Source: Hyperoodon ampullatus (lineage: Eukaryota > Chordata > Mammalia > Artiodactyla > Ziphiidae). Taken from it: a stretch of 64,000 bases of DNA. A program made the translations under genes and the position numbers. Positions 55,894-64,000 of this stretch are shown in pieces (the stretch's first letter is position 1; every line of letters begins with the position of its first letter). The notes under the pieces were generated by a model, which had not been told where the DNA came from, did not search any database, and was given only the letters and a program-made list of their open reading frames with translations. The stretch is taken from contig OX457063.1 of assembly GCA_949752795.1 (NCBI GenBank), forward strand, positions 69,029,783 through 69,093,782. Direction: 5' to 3'.

Positions 55894-58739
55894 AACTCCT
55901 ACAAATAAACCCAGTTTGTTTCCTTTTCACCATTCATTACACTGAGCGAAGGGCAGAGATGAATCACACAGGCTGCAGCTATCAAAGAAAAGTAGAGGAA
56001 ATGTGAAACTAGTAACTATTTTACAAAGAACACAATCAATGGCTCAAATCATAGAAGAGCAGAGTGCTTCAGAGCGCTTTGCAAGAAGTAACTGATTCAG
56101 TCCAAGTACAATTTAAAAACATGAAGAGTAATCAAGAATTATATCTATTGCTACAATTTTTCTAAAACCTCCTGGTTATATTAAGTTGGACAAAAAGTAC
56201 AATATTTCCTTCTAAAGAAAGGCCAGCATGTCATAGATCTCCATTCCTTTAATATGATTGATTTGTGTATATGAAAGCATGGACTTTATTTTAATGATGT
56301 GCAATCACTACATTTCTTTCAGCCCTCCTTGCAGAATCACATAATTAGACATTTGGTATGATTTTTCCTTAATGAAATAACATGAGGCCAAAGAATTATA
56401 GAAAGCTTAATGTTCTTCCGAGATCCACAGCACCCCGGGACCTATGATGCTGTTGACACGACTAACTGATTAGATCATGTACAGGCCTCACAACTGTAAT
56501 CATTAGGACCCAGGTGATGAGGGCAAAGGAATTTAGGGCTGTTTTGAGGTTGCCTGAATTCCTATTTCTTGACAATGTTTGCCCTTGGAAAGTTGAGGAT
56601 GTCCAAGAAAAGCAAAACTGAAATAAGTTTGGACAAAAAATGAAAAAATGAAAAGAGAATGAACTCTGGCTAAAGGCCACTACGCGGATAGGATGGGTAT
56701 AGTACTGACATTTAGTATTAACTTTTAAATAGCGTTCCCCCTCCAAAGTAACTGGCTATCTGTTTTGAAAAACAACTTAAGTGTAAAACTCAGAGAAGTA
56801 AAAGCATTTCTGTTATCACAAAGCCAAAAAGACAATCTCTAAAGGCACAGGTAAGTTAGAACTGTGCCCTAGAGACACATACACCTGTTTACCATGGTGA
56901 CAACTGATATTTAAGATGAAGCACAATGAATGGGTCATGATAGGGGGACATAAAACGTCAGGAACGCCCTAACTTGTCTAGGGACCAACTGTTTACCTGT
57001 TCAAGTGGAATTGAGAAAAACACAAAGTGGCTAAAAATAAATATTTGTAGACACTGGTTTTGTAATTATTTAGCTATGATGGCTTTTTTCACCTTTTCTG
57101 CTTGTCTGTTTTTCTGTATTTAAGTAGCTTCCATAAAGCCTTTACATAACGAACACTGTAATTTTCTTATTGGATAGCCTAAAAATGGCATTAAAATATT
57201 ATATGGTATTTTAGCTTTGAACTGTGAAATAAAGAGTTGATAAATACCTGCCTCAATAGTTGCTTATTAATTTAGCACATCAACTATGACAGGCATCATC
57301 GCATCTTTCCCCACAAGCATATCATTATACAATTGAAAGGGGCTGCACCCTGAGTGACCTGTCATTGTATCAATACGGTAGGCAGCGCTCATTTAAAAAC
57401 TGCAAAACCAGAAATCTAAAATCCAGCATTAACTTTAAACCAATTTGCCATCTTGGCTAAATTATCTTCTACCACTAGCTTCTATATTGCCAGACTGGTA
57501 AGCCAATTCTGAATTTCACTGTTCTTCTCCCAATCCTACCTTACCTCCCAAAACTTTACTTTCATTTGTGTAAATTACGTATAACTGAAAACAGGAAGTG
57601 GTTTAAAAGAATTTTCTCTTTCACATCATAAAAAGTGCAAAAGTGCAAGCTTCAGAGCTGAGAGCCTGGGAAAGGTGGGGTGGCAACCGAGAAAGACAAG
57701 GACATTTTCTCCAAATTCTCCCAAACTGTCTACTTCAGTCTACCTTATGCCAGATACGAGCACAAACTAGATTCATTGCTAGTCCTCAGCCCCTGTATTC
57801 TAAGCATATAAAAAAGTAGAAATGAGAAAAATATTCATTGTGCCTTAAGTGCAAAGGAAGTGGTTGTAAAAGTAAAAGAATAATTGCTCAAGGGCCAGAT
57901 TAAATTAAAATGCAGGTCTCCAGAGCATTTCAAATGCCCTAGGAGGTGCGGAAAATATTTTGTTATTATGACACAACAGCTGCTCGTTTCATAGGAAAAT
58001 AAACTTCAGGAAATTGAACTTTAAAGAAGCCATTGGTTCCATTATCACAAAGGGATGTTCTGTAGTTTTAAAGGAACGGTGCCCCCATGTGGTTTTTAAC
58101 AAGATTTCAGAAAATGTTCTATATTATCCCACAAGTCAACATCTGTTATACTGTGAAACCATGCATTTTTCTTGTGTGCATTTTTTTGTCTACATTTGTT
58201 TTTAAATGTGATTATAGCTGTGCCTAGAGCATTGTAGAAATATGTAAGTATATTCGAAGAACTGTGTTTACAGCAGGAAGTGTTGCTCCACCCATCTCAG
58301 TAAAGAGCAGTAAAGAGCATGTTCAGTAAAGAACATGTGACCGCAGCACGGGGGGCGGGGGGCGCAAAGGGCACAGATGCTGATGCAGATGCTGAGGTGC
58401 TGACGCAGCAAGCGCCTCTGGAGGGTGCAGGGCCAGGGCCACCACTGCCTCTGCATGGGTGTCCAGGAGAGACTCTTGGGAGCTCTCAGAAGAGAACTTC
58501 CACACTTACCCTCCTCCCTGCAATGGGTCCAAGAGCCCTGCCTTTTCTCCTGTGGTTGTGAACAAACTGCCCGAGCTCCCTGCAAGACCATCCCCTCAGT
58601 CATGCACTGGGCTCAGCAATTCTCTTTCTTCTCTCCTGCATCCTTCTTTTTCCCTTTCCACTTTTTCCTTTCCTTTTTTCCAGCATCAACATATGAGTAC
58701 GCTATCATAAAAAAAAAACCAAGAGGCCCCACTTCTCCC
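55894..58739. other. Unassigned, mostly unique sequence
   Basis: I recognise no gene or repeat with confidence in this 2.8-kb interval. A GC-rich patch lies at about 58338-58450 (gcacggggggcggggggcgc, then gctgatgcagatgctgagg). The 111-codon minus frame across it (58268-58603) has no recognisable domain. Confidence 0.4.
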
Positions 58740-59093
58740 TCCAATTCGCTCCGCATTTCTCCACTCCTTTTTACTGATGCACTCCTTGAAAGGGTTGCCA
58801 GCAATCACTGGCTCCAATCTCAATCTTCCTATTCTCTCCTGAATCCATTCCAGTAAAATTTTCTCTGCCCACTGCTCCACCAGAAATGGTCTTACTGAGG
58901 TCACCAATGGCCTCCATGTGGTTAAATCCTTCAGTGAACCTCAGATCCATCTAGCTCGAACAATGACAGCATCTGACACAATTATCATATCTCCTTCCTT
59001 GGAACCCTTTCTTTCATTGGCTTTCAGGCATCTTCTACTTTTCTGGCCACTCCTTAGTCTCCTTGGTTGATCCTCATCTCCCCAGCCTCTAAA

Positions 59094-59257
59094 CCAGTGG
59101 TCCTCAACCCTAGCTTCACCCAGGAAGTTTTTAAAAGATAGAGTGCCAGAGATGACTCCAATGATTGACTTAATTCAGTAGGGGAGGGTCCCAGGCACGA
59201 GTGGGCTATCAGATTGCCCCAGGTGAGTCTGAAGTTCATCCACGATTGAGGATCACT
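59094..59257. mobile_element. MER5A-like hAT transposon with TSD
   Basis: The ends cagtggtcctcaacc and gattgaggatcactg form an inverted repeat of about 15 bp with two mismatches. The 8-bp TSD cctctaaa / gctctaaa (hAT-sized) is at 59086-59093 and 59258-59265. It is a non-autonomous element with no transposase, inserted into the L2. Confidence 0.85.
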
Positions 59258-59369
59258 GCTCTAAATGCTGGAACGCCCCATGGCTCAGTTCCCAGCCTTC
59301 TTCTCCTTCTGTCGACACTCACTCTCTCTGAGATCTCATCATCCAGTCTCATGGCTTTAAATACCTTTT

Positions 59370-59826
59370 TTTATTCCTTAGATATTTATTTATTTATTCA
59401 TTTTTGGCTGCGTTGGGCATTCATTGCTGCGCGCAGGCTTTCTCTAGTTGTGGTGAGCGGGGGCTACTCTTCGTTGCGGTGCACGGGCTTCTCATTGTGG
59501 TGGCTTCTCTTGTTGCAGAGCACAGGCTCTAGGCACACGGGCTTCAGTAGTTGCGGCGTGTGGGCTCAGTAGGTGCAGCACGCAGGTCCTAGAGCATGCA
59601 GGCTTCAGTAGTTGCGGTGTGTGGGCTCAGCAGTTGTGGCACGCGGGCTCTAGGGCGCACAGGCTTCAGTAGTTGTGGCTCGTGGGCTCTAGAGCACAGG
59701 CTCAGTAGTTGTGGCGCATGGGTTTAGTTGCTCTGCGGCAGGTGGGATCTTCCTGGACCAGGGATCGAACCCGTGTCCCCAGTGCTGGCAAGCAGATTCT
59801 TAACTACTGTGCCACCAGGTAAGTCC
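59370..59826 (-). mobile_element. Long CHR-type SINE with expanded tandem units
   Basis: It is reverse oriented, from the (ATTT)n tail and ggctgcgttgggcattc to the head ccaccaggtaagtcc. At 457 bp it is the longest SINE here. The body has about six units of 20-40 bp sharing gcttcagtagttgyggc. The 12-bp TSD taaatacctttt is at 59358-59369 and 59827-59838. It is inserted into the L2. Confidence 0.9.
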
Positions 59827-59847
59827 TAAATACCTTTTACAAGCTGA

Positions 59848-60298
59848 TGTCTTAGTTTGGGTTCATCTGAAACCAGGGCCTGAGTCAAGGACTTGTGTGC
59901 AGGGAGTTTATTTGGAAAGTGATTCCATTAATCAGGAGGGAGAGAGTGGAGAGAATAAGAGAGAATGATGAAAAAACAATGAAGTGTGTTTTCAGGGTCA
60001 CTGTTATGGGCAACAGGGACTGGATTCTGCTGGCCCTCCTGAGAAGTGTAGAGAACCCCCCTCCACAGGATGCTGAAGCATTTACCCACTTGCTTCATTT
60101 CGCATTGGTGGAGGGTTTCCCCGGAGGTATTAACTCCCTTGCACTTCTAAGCTGCAGTGAGCTTCAGAGAAAGCCAGGCACAGAAAGTGAAAGATACAGT
60201 TTGCACTTGAGGTGAGTCTGAGCTCACAGTGACCTGCCTAGCGCAGCTGTGGTAGATATCAAAAGTAGGCCACCTGGTAACCAATGTGGGTGTTAACA
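59848..60298 (-). repeat. LTR-like insertion in L2, reverse orientation
   Basis: The insertion interrupts the L2 between aagctga and ctgatgcc. It starts tgtcttagtttggg and ends gggtgttaaca, giving TG...CA termini. The flanking 5-mers gctga (59843-59847) and tctga (60299-60303) agree at four of five positions. On the minus strand an AATAAA (plus gtttatttgg) lies shortly before the LTR-like end. The family is uncertain, and the block resembles 29735-30190. Confidence 0.6.
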
Positions 60299-61261
60299 TC
60301 TGATGCCTTCAAACTGTATATATCTAGCCCTAACCTTCCCCCTGAACTCCAGACTCACGTACTGACTTGGATTTCTAACAGGTATCTCAAACATAGCACG
60401 TCCAAAACCAAGTTCCTGATCTACTCCTTACCCCACCATTCTCCCAGTTGCTCAGGCCCAAAATCTTCAAAGTCATCTCGGCTCCTTTTTTTTTCACTCC
60501 CCACACTCAATCCATTAGCAAATTCTATTGACATTACCTTCAAAATATATCCAGATTATGACCACTTCTCACCACCTCCACTTTCCAGGCCCAAGCCAGC
60601 ATCTATTGCCTGAATTAATGCTACAGCTTTCTGTCTCTGCTTCCACCCTCCCTTTTCCCTTTAAATCTACTCTCAACTCAGCAGCCAGAGAAATCCTGTT
60701 AAAACGTAAGAAAGAACATGTAACTTCCCTGCTCCAAACCACCCAAAGGCTTCCCTTCTCACTTGGAGTAAAAGTCAGGATGACATGACTTGGCCCCCTG
60801 TGACCTCTTAGATCACATCTGCTACTGACCCTTTTTGTTCCTCAAACATACCAGGCATGATTCTGCCTCAGGGCCTTTGCACTTACTGTAACTTCTACTT
60901 GGAACACTCTTTTCCCATTTAACCACTTGCCTCCCTCTCTCTTCTCCTTCTGGTCTCTACTTAAATGTCATCTTCTTACTGAGGTCTTTTCCTGTCAGCC
61001 CTATTTAAAATTGCAACTCTTTTCTGACCTTATTTCATTTTTCTTCTTGACACTTATCACACTCTAACATAGTATGTATTTTTCTTTTTTATCTTGTTTA
61101 TTTTCAGTCTCTCCTAGCGGAATGTAAACTCCATGAGGACAGGGATTTCGGTCCATTTTGCTCACTCATTGCTGGTCCCCAGCACCTAGAATTAGTGCTG
61201 GCTTATAGTAGGCACTCAATAAATAAAAGTTCAATGCATGAATGAGGAGACCAATAATTAT

Positions 61262-61500
61262 ACTAATTATTAATATTTCTTGAGTATTTTCCATATGCCA
61301 GGCACTATAATGTGCACTTTCATATATTAACTCGTTTAAGCCTCACACCCAGCTGAAGAGCTAAGTTCTATTATTAGCTCCCTGTATGCAGAGAACTGTT
61401 GATTAAATTGTCAACATTATACAATTATTTAACAGCCCAGATATAAACCCAAGTATATCTCATCCCAAAGTGTAGACTCTTAACCACTAGAAAATACTGA
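61262..61500 (-). repeat. MIR SINE
   Basis: The reverse-oriented MIR shows attaatatttcttgagtat, ccatatgccaggcactataa, catatattaactcgtttaag and gactcttaaccactag. Confidence 0.65.
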
Positions 61501-61696
61501 GGCTAATTGCTAACCTCCAAGATTAATCACATCTCCAAATCTTTAGAGAAACCAATGCTACTCTGACAACGATGCCAGTGTAGATGAACTCACAGTGAGA
61601 AAGAAGAATCTAATCAGTGACTTGGGAGCCGAAGACGAGAAGGAATAGAGAAGAATATCACAAGCAGGAGGGTCAGAGATGCAGCCGGTCATAAGG
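61501..61696. other. Unassigned sequence
   Basis: I recognise nothing here. Confidence 0.4.
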
Positions 61697-61735
61697 AGGA
61701 TGCTGGGGCGTCCAGCATCCACGCCCCAGCATCCT
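61697..61735. repeat. Perfect 15-bp inverted repeat with 9-base loop
   Basis: Arm aggatgctggggcgt at 61697-61711, loop ccagcatcc at 61712-61720, and arm acgccccagcatcct at 61721-61735. The arms are exactly complementary, and two G-U pairs can extend the stem in RNA. The loop itself repeats ccagcatcc from the right arm. No repeat family or gene explains it. Confidence 0.85.
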
Positions 61736-61919
61736 TTCAGCAAATATCTACTGAGAGCCTACCGCTGCTCTGCACAGTTCTCAGCCCTGGAAATCGGACG
61801 GTAAACAAATCAGACCTCATAACCTAGTAGGGGGAACAACAATCAGATGAATAAACTTTTAATATAAAACCTGGTAGTGCCAAGTGGTGGTCAGATAAAA
61901 GGGCTGCCCCCATTTTTGA

Positions 61920-62260
61920 TGTTGGATTCCTGACAGCTTTCAAGCCCCATCCCTCCTTCCTCCCTTCCTGACGCACGTCAGGGGAGGTGGGGAGGAAAGC
62001 CGTGTGCTGCCTCCTTTGGCTCTGGTGGGAAGCTCAAACTTCACAAGGCCCACCCCAGCCCAAAGCCCACCCACCATAAGAGCCACAGCCAATAGCCCCT
62101 CCCTGCTCTTCAAGCCATTTCAGACCTGCTTGGGATCCTGCCCTGGTCTCTCAGAGAGCCTCACATAGTGAGTAATAAATCTCCTCATACCCTCTTCCTG
62201 CACATGTGGCATCATCAGTCTCCACATCAGAAACAAATTTTGGATCCTCTCCACCCGACA
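61920..62260 (+). repeat. ERV-like LTR, approximate limits
   Basis: The sequence starts near tgttggattcctgacagc and ends near ctctccacccgaca. It carries AATAAA at 62174-62179 in gtgagtaataaatctcctc, preceded by cctggtctctcagagagcc. This resembles the promoter-R-U5 layout of ERV1-type LTRs. No TSD and no internal retroviral genes are visible. It is a non-coding relic. Confidence 0.5.
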
Positions 62261-62798
62261 AGAGCTCAGTCATCTGAGCCAAGACCTCAGTGAAGTAAGG
62301 GAATGAGGGAAGAGCACAGTAGGGTGTAGCCTGTAAGCCCCTTCAAATGGAAAGAAATCATTTAGGGCTGGGAATGCCAGGAATTCCAATGGTGCATGCT
62401 AAACCAAAGGGTTACTGATTTGTTGGCTGTTATTGGAACCTCCAGACCAACAACTGGGAAAAATGGAGAAAAGTTGTGTTACAAAATTAAAGCTACCCGA
62501 AACACATCACTGCGACATGAACAAGCACTTCCCTGTGGCCCAGACTCGCACGTGCCCTGCATGAGTCAATGCACGTTCTCCTGACACCCAGTGGCATCTC
62601 CTGTTTTACAGCACAGACCAGCCCAAGCCCCATCCCTGCCCTCATTCATTTAAGTTCTGAGTTCTACTGCAGCCTACAGACAAACCACTCTTTAACTGCA
62701 CCTTTGAATATTTAATTATGTGATTTCCAGATAATGATGCAATCATTTCATCATCATCATGCAATATGTATAACCATATCATTTGTATCTGTCTTTCT
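62261..62798. other. Unassigned sequence
   Basis: I recognise no gene or repeat here. Confidence 0.4.
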
Positions 62799-62894
62799 AT
62801 GAAGGAAGCAGAAGAAATTGTATTATTCTAATGTGTTCTCCTTGGCATGAAGGAAGCAGAAGAGATTGTATTATTCTAATGTGTTCTCCTTGGC
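62799..62894. repeat. 48-bp tandem duplication
   Basis: The unit beginning atgaaggaagcagaag and ending ttctccttggc occurs at 62799-62846 and again at 62847-62894. There is one substitution (gaagaaattg versus gaagagattg). The near identity points to a recent local duplication. Confidence 0.95.
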
Positions 62895-63426
62895 ATCCAA
62901 CCAAGCCTGAGACCAAATGAGCAATCTGCTGGTCAAAAATATTTCATGTGTAACCACGTGGTGAACAGCTTGCAGTGAGCTTCAGGGGAGTCACGGGAAA
63001 GGAGCAGTAGATCCGTGCGTTTAGTGCTTAAAATCTAATAAGCAACAGGGAACTCAACAAGTGGACATCAGCAATATAAGCATACATACATCAACAAGCA
63101 CCAGTAAGTGCTAGGGATGGAAAATGAAGGAGAGGTTTGTTCCAGAAGGCTTCAGAGAGGAAGGCAATACTCCACTTCGAGGAGAAAAATCTAGATTGTT
63201 AGGGAGGGGACATTCCATCCAGGAGAAACAGGCCAGGGCTGAGGAGATGGACCGTACTGATCACATGGAAGCAAAGGCAAGTATCCTGACGATAAGTAAA
63301 GAGGAAATCACAGAAAAGGCTGCACTGAGTAGAGAACCTTGAAGACCAAGTTCAAGATGCCTCATCTTTTTTCAGAGGCAACTCCAAGCACTCTCACCTT
63401 CTGAGATTGAGACTGATGTCAAATGA
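62895..63426. other. Unassigned sequence
   Basis: I recognise no gene. The frame at 63124-63342 has no recognisable domain. Confidence 0.4.
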
Positions 63427-63676
63427 TCTGGGGGAGGGATAAATTGGGAGACTGGGATTGACATATACACACTACTATATATAAAATAGATAACTAATAA
63501 GGACCTACTGTATAGCACAGGGAACTCTACTCAATATTCTGTAATGGCCTGTAAGGGAAAAGAATCTAAAAAAAAAAAAGAGTAGATGTATGCATATGTA
63601 TAACTGATTCATTTTGCTGTGTACCTGAAACTAACACAACACTGTAAATCAACTATACTCCAATAAAAATTTAAAA
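63427..63676 (+). mobile_element. L1 3' end
   Basis: The 3' UTR tail contains gggagggataaattgggag, actatatataaaatagataac, gtatagcacagggaactc, gtacctgaaactaacacaac and tcaactatactccaataaa, ending in an A-rich tail. It is similar to the end of the 33.8-34.6 kb L1. The 5' part is missing. Confidence 0.9.
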
Positions 63677-63689
63677 AATGAAAAAACGA

Positions 63690-64000
63690 GGCCAGGAAGG
63701 AAGGTTCACTCACTGCACAGTCTCGGGTCTGGGAGGAAGACAGGGGAGTGACGGGCAGATGGGGTGTTGCCATCCCAGGGAAAGGGCACTGGGGTGGACG
63801 AAAGGTATGGCCGTGAGCCAACAAGATATTTAAAGACGAAGAAGGAACAATGTACTGACAAACTCCTTACCAGACAGAAAAAGAGGACCTCAAGCAAGGG
63901 TGACCAGGCATCCTGGGTTGCCTGGAATGGCTTGGTTTTAGCACCTAACGATCCGCCCTCGTCCTGCAAAACCCCTCAGCCTCCAGGACATTTGTGACCC
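63690..64000. other. Unassigned sequence at window end
   Basis: I recognise no gene. Overlapping frames of 71-87 codons on both strands lack motifs. Confidence 0.4.

Larger units (their letters stand above)
58740..61245 (+). repeat. Long L2 (LINE2) remnant with three later insertions
   Basis: L2 coding and 3' sequence can be followed in order: cttactgaggtcaccaatgg, gcatctgacacaattatc, then after a MER5 insert gctggaacgccccatggc, tctcatggctttaaatacc, then after a SINE and an LTR ttccccctgaactccagac, ctaacaggtatctcaaac, cagttgctcaggccc, gcttcccttctcacttgg, cagggcctttgcacttac, ctccatgaggacaggga and tagtaggcactcaataaat. About 1.4 kb of L2 is preserved in pieces. The frames at 60284-60788 are decayed L2 coding sequence. 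Confidence 0.8.

Noticed and set aside
58319..58603. GC-rich coding exon at 58.3-58.6 kb
   Set aside because: Frames exist on both strands (80 and 111 codons), but neither has a recognisable domain or convincing splice context.

Overview
This window looks like a stretch of a cetacean nuclear genome (whale or dolphin; hippopotamus cannot be formally excluded). The evidence is a set of tRNA-derived SINEs of the CHR type. Their head reads ttccctggtggcgcagtgg and their body contains gagcctgtgctccgc. They come in three size classes, and many copies are close to identical with clear target-site duplications (TSDs). There are also young 5'-truncated L1 elements and a short mariner-type palindrome (ttgggttggccaaaaagt...) typical of cetartiodactyl genomes. 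I saw no ruminant Bov-tA/BovB and no pig PRE-1 elements. Family names are from memory of consensus sequences, not from a search.

I found no host protein-coding exon, rRNA, tRNA gene, CpG-island promoter or CRISPR array that I can support. Long reading frames fall into three groups: SINE frames that recur in every copy, the C-terminal part of L1 ORF2, and chance frames in unique sequence. The window is best read as intergenic or intronic DNA.

Layout. 0-20 kb is mostly unique, with old MIR, L2 and L1M fragments and two CHR SINEs (3.1 and 18.1 kb). 21-22.2 kb is an L1 3' end on the plus strand. 25.7-28.3 kb holds a MaLR-type LTR, a long L2 and an ERV1-like LTR. 29.6-31.4 kb has an L1 end, an LTR-like block and two adjacent SINEs, one with an apparent 3' transduction. 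33.7-39 kb is repeat-dense: an L1 carrying a mariner MITE, an intact solo LTR, a 358-bp L1 with a perfect 18-bp TSD, and a minus-strand L1 with an in-frame SINE inside ORF2. 40.7-46.4 kb has long and standard CHR SINEs, two L1 ends (one nested in an older L1) and MIRs. 49.5-54.2 kb has a long SINE, a MIR and an L1-in-L1 nest. 55.2-55.9 kb has an inverted pair of SINEs flanking a (CACCC)n array. 58.7-61.2 kb is one L2 opened by a MER5-like DNA transposon, a long SINE and a solo LTR. 61.7-63.7 kb has a 15-bp perfect inverted repeat, an ERV-like LTR, a recent 48-bp tandem duplication and an L1 3' end.

The elements do not form a pathway. Their interest is stratigraphic (nested insertions with readable TSDs) and structural (hairpins, inverted SINE pairs, insertions that kept an L1 reading frame open). 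I found no convincing undescribed biological system. The best leads are the MITE hairpin at 33991-34070, the two frame-preserving insertions in L1 ORF2, and the SINE with a transduced 3' tail at 31032-31212.
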